From Acanthosepion lycidas (Eukaryota; Mollusca; Cephalopoda; Sepiida; Sepiidae), in NCBI GenBank assembly GCA_963932145.1, contig OZ010580.1, forward strand, positions 1,093,110-1,157,109: a stretch of DNA of 64,000 bases. Direction: 5' to 3'. This document shows, piece by piece, positions 34,250 through 46,439 of this stretch. The notes beneath the pieces are model-generated. The model ran no database searches and was not told where the DNA came from. It was given only the letters and a program-made list of their open reading frames with translations. The position numbers and the translations under genes are program-made. Positions within the stretch are counted from its first letter, which is position 1. Each line of letters starts with the position of its first letter.

Positions 34250-35300
34250 GTCACGGGCTTACCAAGGGAAGCACCCCCTCTTCCCCCGCGTTAACACACC
34301 AGGACGAGGTCAACAATTCTTATTCTAGTAAGGAAACTCTATTCAGCCATCTAGCCTATCAAAAAAAAAAAAAAAAATCCTAAAACAAATGACCACCAAT
34401 TCAAAACTTAAAAATTCAAGTGGAAATTGGCCAAATCAATCTCCAGTCAGGATGATATCAGAGTACAATCCTTATAAAAGAATGCAGAAAAGCTGTCCTT
34501 GATATTGTCTGTATGCAAAAAGTGCCTCGACTTTGGTAGCATTTGCAATACAAATTATTTTGAACTGACCACAAGGAGAAAAAGCAATATGGAGTTAGAG
34601 TTACAATACGCAAATCATCAGATATTGTAATAGACAATATTTTAAACCAGCCAGAAAGATTAATGGCTGCCGGCATTGTTGTTCATGGCTGTAAAATCAG
34701 AATGATATCAGCTTTTGTCCCAACAGAAAGAAAAGTTATTTCAGAAAAAAGAATTCCTACACAAGATTAAATAAACTTTGTAGATTAGAAACAGATAAAA
34801 CAACCGTACATTAAGTGGGAATTTAAGTATTTTTGAACATCATAGCTGCTTACTTGGTAAAACATCACCTAATGAAATTAAAGCCTTATACAGCAATGAA
34901 GAAGTCTTGTTAAATTTTTATTACTCAAACAGATATTCCATCTTTAACGCAGGCTTTGATCATCCTATGAAACACAGCATCACATGTCATAGCGTAGATA
35001 ACAACTACAAAAAGAGACTTAAGCATCTCCGACTTGGATTAGACAGTTTGTGACAAATAATTACATTAAACAAGTCCTACATTGAATCTGATGACAGATT
35101 GTAACTAAACTGACACCACCTTGATATAACATCTAAGCCCATGAAGATAAAATTAAAGACTTCCTGCACAAAACATTGAACACCTCAAGAGGAGTATAAA
35201 AAGCAGAGGTGTCCCATTCCTTCATGGAAGAAATACAAACTGGAATTATCGATGAAAGAAAAGAGTCACCATTAAAAGACGAGGAGAACTAAAACAAACA
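34250..35300 (+). mobile_element. LINE endonuclease fragment, RTE-like
   Basis: Plus-strand reading near 34580-34730 gives VTIRKSSDIVIDNILNQPER then LMAAGIVVHGCKIRMISAF. This fits the APE-type endonuclease of RTE-like LINEs (DDIIID...ERLIAADV...KIRIISxYAPTE). Near 34900-35080 come LLNFYYSNRYSIFNAGFDHP and ITCHSVDN, the usual FFxSNRLSIxNTxFxH...TWxS region, then a broken SDHR-like block. Stops and frameshifts are frequent. The RT part is absent or unrecognisable before 35300. Confidence 0.75.
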
Positions 35301-35379
35301 AACACGTATGTATATTAGGATTTGATATGTCTACAATTCTGAAGGAAATTAAAATAGGCCATAACCTCGCCAACGTCCA

Positions 35380-36750
35380 ACATTATATCCCAAATCTCCT
35401 TCGATGTTATAACTGTTAAAAGTCTGGGGATCACGAGAATACCTGCCATAGAAAAATCGTGTGCGGCAATGAGACCCGGATGACATGACAAATAAGTGCA
35501 GAGGACGGTGTACAAATGAGCTAAATGCAGCGAAAACCGCCCCAGCATACGCCAGATCATGTGAAATATGGAGGATGGAAAAAGGGATTATGGCCATAAA
35601 TATACTAGAAACATCTATCAGAAAAATGCGGAAGGTTATATGAAAAACGCTACCACAAATCATAAAACAATAATTCTAGTAATGATAAATACGTAAATGA
35701 TAAAAAATTGATGCAATTGGGTGAAATACCCACATTTATACAAGAAATTAAATTAGACCTAATTTGAACAATAAAAGCGAAAATGTCAATAAACAATCAT
35801 TTGTTAGAACCTCCTCTCAAGAAATTAGACCTAATTTGAACAATAAAAGCGAAAATGTCAATAAACAATCATTTGTTAGAACCCCCTCTCAAGAAATTAG
35901 ACCTAATTTGAACAATAAAAGCGAAAATGTCAATAAACAATCATTTGTTAGAACCCCCTCTCAAGAAATTAGACCTAATTTGAACAATAAAAGCGAAAAT
36001 GTAAATAAACAATCATTTGTTAGAACCCCCTCTCAAGAAATTAGATAATAATTTGAACAATAAAAGCGAAAATGTCAATAAACAATCATTTGTTAGAACC
36101 CCCTCTCAAGAAATTAGACCTAATTTGAACAATAAAAGCGAAAATGTCAATAAACAATCATTTGTTAGAACCCCCTCTCAAGAAATTAGACCTAATTTGA
36201 ACAATAAAAGCGAAAATGTCAATAAACAATCATTTGTTAGAACCTCCTCTCAAGAAATTAGACCTAATTTGAACAATAAAAGCGAAAATTTAAATAAACA
36301 ATCATTTGTTAGAACCCCCTCTCAAGAAATTAGACCTAATTTGAACAATAAAAGCGAAAATGTCAATAAACAATCATTTGTTAGAACCCCCTCTCAAGAA
36401 ATTAGACCTAATTTGAACAATAAAAGCGAAAATGTAAATAAACAATCATTTGTTAGAACCCCCTCTCAAGAAATTAGACCTAATTTGAACAATAAAAGCG
36501 AAAATGTCAATAAACAATCATTTGTTAGAACCCCCTCTCAAGAAATTAGACCTAATTTGAACAATAAAAGCGAAAATGTAAATAAACAATCATTTGTTAG
36601 AACCCCCTCTCAAGAAATTAGACCTAATTTGAACAATAAAAGCGAAAATGTAAATAAACAATCATTTGAACAATAAAAGTGAAACTAATGTGAAAGAAAA
36701 ATTGTTAGAATCCATTCTAAAAATACCAAAAAATCCTCCATAAAGATTAA
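35380..36750 (+). pseudogene. LINE ORF1 (gag-like) relic with zinc knuckle and expanded linker
   Basis: Near 35403-35460 the plus strand reads RCYNC, a stop, KSGDHENTCHRK, a broken CCHC-type zinc knuckle. Near 35547-35640 it reads AYARSCEIWRMEKGIMAIN, then IRKMRKVI, like the C-x-x-x(Q/M)EKEI...EARKxV block that follows the knuckles in ORF1 proteins of Jockey/I-type LINEs. Directly after it comes the 72-bp tandem array, which keeps an open frame on either side of one 1-bp insertion, and then NNKSETNVKEKLLESILKIP. ORF1 proteins bind RNA in element particles. This copy is dead because of stops before the array. Confidence 0.6.
35761..36668 (+). repeat. 72-bp tandem repeat array, 12 full units plus a partial one
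   Basis: Units begin AATTTGAACAATAAAAGCG and end CAAGAAATTAGACCT. Eleven units are exactly 72 bp and one is 73 bp (extra base near 36046), giving 865 bp before the final 43-bp partial unit. Each unit can encode 24 residues: NLNNKSENVNKQSFVRTPSQ followed by EIRP. Units differ at only a few sites (TCAATAAAC or TAAATAAAC, CCTCCTCT or CCCCCTCT), so expansion or homogenisation is recent. Confidence 0.97.
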
Positions 36751-37779
36751 TTGAAACGAACAAAGGTCACAAAGATCTCCCTATCCCACTCAACAGAATA
36801 CCCATAGTCCAGGATCTCAAGAGAGATTTTCTCTAAAGAACCAAAATAAACAGCAATAAAAACAAAAACACTCCAAAGACACAAAGAAATTTGAAGACAC
36901 AAAGAAATTTGAAGCAAAAATCGATTTGATTCATTAGATAAAATGTAAATAGATGCAAGTACTTGCATTACCAACAACAACAACAACAACAACAACAAAA
37001 GAAAACTACAAAAAGACAAAACATAAATTCCTATCCATAAATTAACAAGCCTCTTATAATCATCAACCTAAATCCCTAAACAACCGAAAACAATGAGAAC
37101 ATCAAACCTAATACAATGTAATCAAAAAGTCACGCTCTTATATTCTAAAACAAGAACAATCTCCAATCTTAATGGCATGCCAATACTATACACAATAAAA
37201 CACATAATAACAAATTGTAGCGACTTCACCCAAAGAACCAACATGAAATAACTCTTTCAGGACATTAATCCATATAATATCCGTCTTAAAGAAATCAAAC
37301 TGTATTCCAAAATATAACTTCAGCAAAACTACAACATAAAATACACATATTGCTGCCTCTAGTAATCATGTCCACACAAACATGTAGAGGCACAAAAGCT
37401 GATTATCATCTACATTGTATTCAATTGTGAAAGAAGAAGAACATATAGTGTTATTACTTCAAAGCACCCAAGAAAATTAAATATCGGCATTAAATGACCC
37501 ATAAGGATGTTGATATGCAGTTAAAGAAACAAATCAATCAATCTGATTAGTTTCGTATCCGAAACATAAAGAAAACAATTTATAAAGAATTATTTTCGTA
37601 TTTGAAATGGGACATCTGCCGGAGCGCAGATTTTCTTTATTAAGTTTTTTCGAATACGCAGGCCTCTAGACGTAAAACTGTTTAAAATAAATGAATACAA
37701 AATGGGCGTCTATTTCAAATACGAGTATCTACTAAAATAACGTTTCAAGTAATAAAAATGTTGGATTAAAAATAAATCG

Positions 37780-37834
<55 letters not shown>

Positions 37835-38049
37835 ACGTATGCGTCTTATGTTATATAAAAATAATGACAAAGATATTCGTTGCATATTTTTTGTTTCTTA
37901 TTTACTTGACATGTTGGAACGAGCACAATTAACTTGCAGGTGAAAAACATTTTTGCTTTTGCAGTTATTTTTTAGTCATCACATACCTGTGAGGTTGTTT
38001 TGGTGCCTCAGTCACAATATTTCTGACTCAAGGATAAGTTCTGTCACCT
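36751..38049. other. A-rich non-coding DNA
   Basis: Strong A/C strand bias at 36750-37400 suggests continued LINE-derived sequence, but no domain is readable. Contains a doubled GACACAAAGAAATTTGAAG at 36876-36913, a (CAA)n run at 36972-36999 and a (TA)n run at 37782-37831. Confidence 0.4.
37782..37831. repeat. (TA)n microsatellite
   Basis: About 25 TA units. Confidence 0.98.
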
Positions 38050-40250
38050 TGATTTTTGGGTAGATGAAACTTATGCATTTAGGATATCCTGATTTTATCT
38101 CCTTTCCTGGATTATGTGTTCCTTCATTAAGGGTGCTGCAGGTAAACCTTTTCTAGATTTAATAGTCATGGATCCGATCCCTAGATTAAATCCTGAGCTG
38201 GCTATCCAATCATCAGTTGTATAATATCGGGGCTATTGTACTGCCATATTGTGCATGTGATCATCACCGTGCAGTAATCTCCGGTGGGGCCTCTCGATGC
38301 CATGAACGGGACAGTTACGGTTGTCCCTCCAGGAAATTCAATCCAAGTTGTTGACGCACGCTTTACCAGTGGGTGTCACCGTCTCACGACCCCGTCTTCA
38401 CCCGTGCACAATATCTGATATATAACCATGACCACAACAAAATCATGCTAAAAAATCAAACTTAACCAAACAAAAACAAAAGTACCCCCCGATTCACCAT
38501 CTCCTACATTCTACCTTTCCAGGTGGAACTCCATCTTCTTAAGGTCAAATGTAATCTCTTATTCCAGTCTGAAACAGGTGTTGAGCTATGTATTCCAGCG
38601 CAAGATTTCGCACTCCCGGGCTGTTTTCTTCCTAATAGTGAAATATGACCTTGAAAATCAACCCGACCACGAACTCGGACCCTGCATAAAAGACGGGTTT
38701 CCCATGTGGCAGAGATCCCTTAAACAAAGGCCCTGATTTCTCGTTCATATGCTTTCCCGTGACATTTATTTCGTTATACCTCCTTCCTCTTCACCGTCCA
38801 CGGGATAGATAAGATTGATGTTATCCCCTTAGCCAGCATTCACATTTGGGGAGATAGCAAGAAGTGATTAGTTCACACGAACAAAACCGATAAAAAAGGC
38901 AGATACTGCTGAGACCATACATCGGTCAGTGTTGAAGTTGATGCCAAACCAAAATCATTCCCTGATTTTTTGTTTCATAGGACATCAAATATGACTGGAA
39001 CATCTTCAGATCTTACATGGCAGAAACTTCTCTCTCAGTATTCTTCAAATATAGGACCTTCAGAACTGTCACGCTCATCTCTGAATGAACCTTTTCTGTC
39101 ATGGAAAGTAGAAAAAGAATTCAGAAAAAACAAATAATTAACTAATTCCCGAATGTGTTGCAGTCATAACTCACTGTAGCCGCTAGTACAATAATTTATC
39201 ACAGGGAATGATGTAGTATGACCCTTGCTGCTGCATTCAGAACTGGCCGAAATCATAGCAAGAGAATTCTAGAGAATTCAAAACGCAGCTATGCACAGGC
39301 AGTCCAAGAGTAAGATCAAAAACAAACTACTTTGATTCCATATGTTCTAGAAAATCAGACACTAAATAAAGGCAAAGAGTTAGTATCTAATATCGTAAAT
39401 CGCCTGTGGTTATCCCATCCTTGTTAAATAAGGCAAAGCGTTTCGCTACGATAATTGCTCGTAGCTCTACATTAGATGGCAAGGGCTAACTGTGCACAAT
39501 CTCATTAACATTTCTATTGCAACCCGAGAAGTCTCCAAGCTTATCAAAAACCTTGACGCTAAGAAGGCTTCCAGTCTAGATAAAATCCCAGTAGTTGTCC
39601 TTAAGAATATTAGCCCGGAGTTATCCCCGATCTTATCAAAATTGTTTACCCGCTTCCAAGTTTATGGGAGTTGTCAGATGTATGTCCTGTTTTTCTTGCA
39701 GTAATTTTGAAATTTAGCGGACGCAAATTGAACACATTTGTCTCAGATATAATCTTGACCATGGTTTATTTGCTTCCGGCCAAGGTTCAACTTTTAATGT
39801 GGGAAACTGAACTTTTCTCTCCCAAAATTTTAGAAAGCATAGTTACCGTCTGGTCAAAATTGATGTCTACCGGGTTTTTCGGCAAAATATAGTTACAGTA
39901 CATTCTCTACAGGTTTCAGTTTCATTAAATCAGTTGTACCTTTTTCTCGTCTGGTTAGAATTGGCAGTCTTTCTTGAATACTCCTTGTAATTTCATTAAA
40001 TGTATGACTTGTTTTCAAGGAAGAGTGTAGCGCTCATCTCTGTCTCAATATCGGCCCACCAGCCTCCTTAGAGTCATCAGCAAATTCTTTGAGGCTACAA
40101 TCAACAAGAAGGTTGCTGTTCATCTCAAAAGTGATAACTTCAATAGCGACAAACAATACGGTTTGCTCCATTGCTGATATCCTAACTTTCATTACTCACA
40201 AAATCAGTTAGGTCTGAGACAATAAATACATCACGAGGACGATTTCATTA
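38050..40250 (+). mobile_element. Jockey/I-type LINE ORF2 fragment
   Basis: The RT N-terminal part is clear at 39520-39660: TREVSKLIKNLDAKKASSLD, then IPVVVLKNISPELSPILSKL, the standard LDxxKAxGxDxIPxxxLKxCxxELSPxLxxLF block. A further piece near 40090-40170 reads FFEATINKKVAVHLKSDNFN, then DKQYGF (expected KVFExxxNxxLxxHLExxxLLSDxQYGF). The 5' limit and the EN part (38050-39400) are weaker, resting on a HDHxAVISGG-like patch near 38261. Frames shift several times and the second half of RT is missing. Confidence 0.7.
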
Positions 40251-40946
40251 GAGAGATAAAGGGCATTTGAATAAACTGGATGAAATCCTAGAGAGGAAGA
40301 AAGAGTAGAATAATGGGAGAAAATACGATGAGAAACGAGAGGGAGAGACTCACTGAGGTTCCAGACAATAAATTAATCGCCTGAGATATATATTTTTTGA
40401 AAACCATAGTTGACAGTTGTAACGCTAATACCGATTATCACTTGAAGGTTTTGGAATCAGTATATATTAAGTCCTACCAACCATCTCTCTGTAAGCAGAA
40501 GGAGTAGTTAAAGTTAATCAGCATGTCATATTTTTGTTTGCATGGAATATTAGTCTGGGCTGGGATATTTTAAAGTGGCCGTATGTGAAACGTCACTTCC
40601 AATAGTGCTTGCTTACAATCCACTATCTCCACCCCCCAATTACTATCACTAGAATTTACCTACTCAAACGTAATACTATCCCATATCGCCATCTTTCCTC
40701 CCCTACCTCTCACTCTTAGGACGCTTGTGAGATGATGTGCCTAAACTTTTGACCGGTGTTTATAGGCAAAAAAAAAAAAAAAAAAAAAAAAAATTCCACA
40801 GACCAATCAACATTAAACAACCAATCCATTCTTCACCAAACTGCTATCAACAAGCGCTATTGTTTCACTCCGTCACTTATATATATGTATATTTTTCTTC
40901 TCAAACAAATTTATATATTTATGTATCACTTTCGTTCCCATCGCAT

Positions 40947-41002
<56 letters not shown>

Positions 41003-41079
41003 ACACTGCTTTTTTATTATGAATTGTTTCGCTTTTTTCTCGTGAATGACTTTTTAATATATCTACATTTATTGATCTA
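40251..41079. other. Non-coding DNA with poly(A) and (TA)n
   Basis: A 26-A run at 40768-40793 may be the tail of a retrocopy I cannot identify. A (TA)n run of about 25 units lies at 40950-40999. No gene was seen. Confidence 0.45.
40950..40999. repeat. (TA)n microsatellite
   Basis: About 25 TA units. Confidence 0.98.
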
Positions 41080-41300
41080 ATAAATAGCAAACACTTTAAA
41101 TACCTCGGTGGATCGATCAGTTATATGAAATTTAGTATAGAAGGCAAGGAAACAGAACATAGACTAGGCTGCGCTAGAGGGAGTTTCGTCCAACAGTGCA
41201 AATTACAAAACATTAACCTGAAAACTCATGTTAGCCTAGTCAGATTGAGACTTCCATATGGATATCATGTCCGGTGGCAAACCAGTTCAGAAATATCCAA
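41080..41300 (+). mobile_element. LINE reverse-transcriptase C-terminal fragment
   Basis: Plus strand reads NSKHFKYLGGSISYMKFSIE, then EIDxRL-like ETEHRLGCARGSF, then NINLKTHVSLVRLRLPYGYH. This matches the KxFxYLGSxIS...EIxxRIxxAxxAF...SLxTKxxVxRxxVLxxLLYG region at the end of RTE-like LINE reverse transcriptases. It is isolated, with no RT core in front of it. Confidence 0.7.
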
Positions 41301-44300
41301 AGTGTCAGCTCTATACAGTTGCTTGCTCAGATGAATAGTTAAAATGAGTTTGAGCGAGTGAAGCGTGTAGGTCTTACCGAAGATCATCCTTCTTCGAACC
41401 TTGTGGAGTGACCCTACATAAACGCAAACAAAGAACAGTACCAAGTAAAAAAAACCACAACACTTGTGGACTCTCAACAGCAGCAACAACTAAAATGGAT
41501 AGCATATTTAAATCGAAGAGAGAATAATGATATAATCAAGATGTTGAATTTTCACACTACGAAAACTAAAAGTTTAGGAAGGGAGCTGATGGGGCAGCTG
41601 ATGGGGGTCATCAATATTTGAAAGAACGATAACAGCTACTGGATTTGAGAAATCTATTTTCATGAAAGATTGTTTTAAGAGGAAGACGTATAAATGCTGT
41701 GGACGTTGAGATTGCCATGATGAGCAAAGAGGAGGAGAGAGTTTCTCAGAGTTGTTCTATATGTATGCAACAATAGGTGAAAGAGTGTAGAGACTTACCT
41801 GGTCGAGCAATATATATCTGATCTCCGCAACCTGTTGATACGTGAGGATGTTGAGAGGGCCATCTTAAGCAAAGACTATACGTGACGATGAAGTTTGTGT
41901 GAGGCCCACTTTCCTTGTTGAAATGTACGAGATCAAGGTCCTGTTTTTAAGCAATATTCATTGATGTTATTATTTATTATTGTCTTAAATTGAAAAAATG
42001 TAGCCTCGATCGGTCTCGAGAGACCATGGATCTGCGGCTAAAAAGTTATGCCTCATTTGGTGATGCCAGCGCAGCTTCTGTTATGACTGTGCTGACACAC
42101 AGTCTCGATTGCAACTAATGCATATGAAGACACTCTCCTCCGATATCGCTCCAGTTTTCGGTGGAAATCGCGACTCCAACGAGAGAGATCGTTGGCGAAG
42201 TCTTTCCACATCTCGATGTTCATCGCCTTCGTGTCACTTTTGCAGATGTTCTTGAAGTGAAGATGAAGTCGCCTTCGTGCCTTCGACTGTTGCTTCCCGT
42301 GTTTTGTCGTTGCGCTGAGGCGAATAATAAAGTAAAGCGCAAATGTGATCGGCTTGCCCAGTTCAAATTTTAGCCGATGTCGTTGCGTTCACTTTCGCAC
42401 AAATATCCTTGGAAACGTATGAATCCATTGTTTCTTCCTAAGTTATGGGTTAAAAAGCATGACAGGCTACTCCCTAGCTTTGGTTGGTAATCAGTCAAGG
42501 AGAAATAGTTTCGTAGAGGAGTTATAAACTCTACCTCATGAAAATAACTTGCTATTGAAGTCAGAGAATCAACACTATGTGGTGAGATAGTTTCGCCCTA
42601 TACTCTAAAAGGGTTTCCTGGTACTAAGGAGCAAGAAAATACAACAATTGTATTTAACCTTAAACCTTAGAAATCATATTTCCTGCAATTTTATGAACGT
42701 TTTTCCTGAAAGAACGTTTTTTGGCAAAATATCTATTTTTGATTTGTATTTTATTTTTTTGGTAGATTCGTAAACCCTTCTCTGACATATAATAAAATAT
42801 ATTTAAACCTCATTCTATCTTTAAAGTGTTCATCTTCTAAAATTTCAGCGTTTACTTTCAATTGTTATTTTTTATTTTCGATATTATTTCTTTATTCACT
42901 CTTCACTCTCCCTAATTTAAACTTTCTTTTTTTTCTTCTACTCAAAAAGATTTATAAATGTTATCTATAACACACCTCTCACACTTGGTGCAGTACAGTC
43001 TCCTTTCTTCCATCGGCCATACAAAGCTAACATATCGTTCATTGATACAATTAAAAATATTCAAGAAAAATAGCAAGGAAAATACCTACGATAAATTGTC
43101 TTACGAAGATTTGTGTTCTATATATGGATTCGATATAAACATCTTTTTCCAGTGTCTTTAACTAAGTAATTTTTATTAGCCTCCTTCTGAGTTCCTCCTG
43201 ATTAATGCAAATCTAGAGCGATTCTCAAAGAAAAAAAATGATAATTCGGATTTAATTTAACGGACAGACATCATTCAATCATCTTTCTTCTGCACAAAAT
43301 TCATATGAATACGTATTGTCTGAATATTTTGGCGAACAACCGAGATGATGAAATAATCTCCACTCATTACATTTTGAATATTCTTTGGTAACATTAAATC
43401 TTTGATTCTATTCCCTTATAATTTCTTCCATTATTTCATTCTTTCATTCCGTTATTCTTATTTTGTTGTTTTGGTCAAAATATTTTTTTGCTGTTCGCAT
43501 TTTATATGACACAGTCGATAATTTTCGAATCGAATCTATGACATGTTAAAACAATTTAAGTTCGAGAATCTTTCATTTGGTTCTTAGAGATTCGGTTATT
43601 TATAAGAATATTCTTTCTTCAGTATGAGAGAGGATATTTTTCTGACTGATTTATGAAATAATTATAATTTTCATTAGAAAACACTTCAGACTGTTACCAA
43701 AAAACAATGGGTGCCCAGATTAAAATCGCTGTGATCGAAAGAGCGAAGATGAAGATAATCTGAATAATTCGTGAAATAATGAATATGCTTTATGTCAAAA
43801 CTCCAGAAAAAGGCAACAAAAATGTTTTTGTATTTCTGAGCAAAATCTATCGCTGATATATTCTGGATCTTAGTTTACAGCATATAAATTCCTTAATAAT
43901 ATTTGTTATGCCGTAAGGGCCTCTTAGCTGCTTTTATTCTTCCGACCAGTAATCTCTGTAATTTGAACCATCTCTGTTGGTGGTATTTTATCTCAGTCGA
44001 GGCCTATCGCAGATCGACAATTTAGATAAAGTTGTCAACTGATGACGTTAGAGGAAGTTGTCAACTGTTGACGTTCGTTCTATTACGCCATTTTCGGTTG
44101 AGAAACGTATGTTGACAATGACATTATTACGAATGACATCAAAGATTCAACAGATTTTTTCCACTTTTCTACTTCCGGTGCCAGATTTATGTTATCGTGG
44201 TATTTTTCAGGATTAAAAATACTGCAAAGAGGAAAAACGATGTGAAGCAGACAAATGTAAGAACAATTTTATCGACTTATTTCTGACTTGTTTGCACATT

Positions 44301-44599
44301 GGTCTGATATTCTAATTTCTATTCCACTTGTTAATCTTCATTAGGTAGAAATTCAATCAGAGAAAAAAAATGATGCAGATAAATATGTCTAATATTCCAT
44401 CAACAATGAGGCCAGCGATTCAAATTAGACCATTGCTTAAGTGAAGCTATTGTGACATTGAATAACGAAATCATGCCAAAGGAAAGAGAGACAAGAAAAT
44501 GTAGTGAATGTCTGATGATACTCTTGAAATAATGAAAACGAGAGATAAGCAATGGCAGAAAATATAGAATATTAAATAGAAGCTTTAAAAACAAATACA
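41301..44599. other. Intergenic DNA without recognised genes
   Basis: 42000-42370 is more GC- and CpG-rich (GCCTCGATCGGTCTCGAGAG and following) and looks like part of a dispersed repeat, but I cannot name it. 44030-44080 has two near copies of AGTTGTCAACTGATGACGTT. The rest is AT-rich with no features. Confidence 0.35.
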
Positions 44600-46370
44600 G
44601 ACAGGAAAAAGTTGAAATGCTTAACTAAAAGTGTTCAGAAATAGAAAAACTGGGCGCTCTATCAGACCGATGCATAAAAGAATCAAAGAAATTACAAAAC
44701 GAAAGAATTGCTCCTCGATAGGATGCATAAAATCGAAAGAAGGCACGCCCACATTGGAGAAAGCAGACATAGTTCAAAGATATTAGATTGGTGCAAAAAT
44801 AATGTCGTTTTCACACATATGTTAATATGTGAGAAAACGACATTATTTTTGCACCAACCTAATAGAATAAATCAGGGAACTCTTCCATAACGAAAAGCGG
44901 AAACCCGTAATACAGAGGAATATAGAAGGACGGGTTGAAATGTTAAAGTCTGAGGTAAGATCGTCTTTGGTTATGTTGAACAGAAGCAAAGCACTAAGAC
45001 CAGTTGGGATTGCTATCAATCTTCGACGATCTCAAAATCGGCGAAATGACTGATATAAAAAATGGAAATAGTGGAGACATAGCAGAAGAGGTCCTCTTAG
45101 CAGACTTCCATATCTTCCATATGACTGCCTCGGAATCCGGGTGGAAATGACGGTGAGATCCCATTGGACGGAATATCAGAGCTGAATGAGCCACACACTA
45201 ATCTTCACATCCGAATTCTGAAGAGAGCGTGTATTAGACCTGAAATAGGGCAAGAATAATCTAGCTTCGTTAAAGATACTGGAACAAGTAATGGGATTTT
45301 TATGGCCCGAATACTATCAGGAAGCAAAAGTATGTTTTATAGACGACACAAAAACAAAAGATACGACACAAAGATTTATTTGAACTGTTAGGAAACTTGA
45401 ATTTATTTGCGAAAGATATAATAATATATAATCATAATAATAATCAAGAACATTCACTAGGAAGAAACATCTTGCATGTCGATAGAAAATTGAGCAAATA
45501 TACGAAAATAAAAAGGAATATAAATCTTCTTTCCCTCAGATTTATTTATCTTATACAGCAAAGTAATCCTAAGAGAGCTAGAAATCCTACCAGGATTTAT
45601 TATTGGCGGATACGATTTTAAGAGCATAAGATATACAGATTGACATTGTGTTGGTGACAAAGAGAAGACTGCGAGGGGCGCGCCCTACCCTAAGTAAAGC
45701 AAAGAGAGCAGAAAGGTTTAGCCATCAATTATAAGATAGAATTTACGGTTTACAGTCGAAGATGTAAGCTACGGGTTGGAGCCCCAAATTAAGTTAAGTA
45801 CATTTAATTGGGAAATGTTTTTTTTTATAAAAAAACATTTAACTGGGAAATGTTATAACAAAATATGACAGAAATCTGAAAGCGGATTGGAATAGCAAAA
45901 GATGCCTTCGAAAAGCTAAACAAAGAATTGAGCAAACATTTTGTTAGAAATAAAGAAAAAGTGTTGAGCTGCTATGTAACATGAATCTTATATGGCAGTG
46001 AATGCTGGACAATTTCCTCAGATATGAAAAGGAGACTTAAGGCCACAAGATGTAGTCCTACAGAAGGATGATGGGAATACCATAGACGGAATATGTGAGC
46101 AACGAAGAACTGTTAAGGAAAATAGGAACGAAAAAGATACTTGTACTTGGAGAGAGTTGAAATTTCTGGGACAGTTAGTGAAGTAGGCTTGGAGAATTTG
46201 ACACTCACATGATATAGTAAAAACAAGCGGCGCAGAGGGAAATATTGAGTTTATTATCTAACGAGCTTATGTCAATGGATGGCAGAACGGAGAGCTACAA
46301 AGGACAGGAAATTGTGAAGAGCCATGATCGCGCGCGTTCTGAATGGGACATGGAACATGCAAAACAGAAT
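44600..46370 (+). mobile_element. RTE-like LINE ORF2 remnant, interrupted by a MITE
   Basis: Plus-strand reading gives the stretch before RT (IRELFHNEKRKPVIQRNIEG, about 44866-44930), then LKSEVRSSLVMLNRSKALRP (RT motif 0/1). A CFIDDTKTKD patch lies near 45333, and NPTRIYYWRIRF near 45585. The thumb-side IGIAKDAFEKLNKELSKHF runs into LYGSECWTISSDMKRRLK (about 45885-46035), and the C-terminal block has SLCQWMAERRATKDRKL (about 46262-46310). Order and spacing follow RTE-like ORF2. Stops are frequent. MITE copy 2 sits inside it at 44783-44862. Confidence 0.8.
44783..44862. mobile_element. MADE1-like mariner MITE, copy 2 (80 bp)
   Basis: An 80-bp palindrome, TTAGATTGGTGCAAAAATAA to the complementary TTGCACCAACCTAA, flanked by TA at 44781-44782 and 44863-44864. 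Its inner sequence is close to copy 1. It is inserted in the LINE remnant, so it is younger than that LINE copy. Confidence 0.93.
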
Positions 46371-46405
46371 ATAATTAAAAAAAGAAGTCTTTTTGGGCAC
46401 TTACA

Positions 46406-46439
46406 TTTCTCTCATCATTACAAGTAATGATGAGAGAAA
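46406..46439. repeat. Perfect 34-bp palindrome
   Basis: Arms TTTCTCTCATCATTAC and GTAATGATGAGAGAAA, 16 nt each and with no mismatch, are separated by AA. It lies just after the LINE C-terminus. It could be a hairpin or a chance product of local inversion. Confidence 0.9.

Noticed and set aside
36747-37019. Minus-strand ORF with a Leu-rich run, resembling a signal peptide or membrane protein
   Set aside because: The Leu run is the (CAA)n repeat at 36972-36999 read backwards; the rest has no family features.
42161-42373. 70-residue plus-strand ORF in a GC-richer patch
   Set aside because: No family resemblance; the patch looks like repeat-derived DNA.
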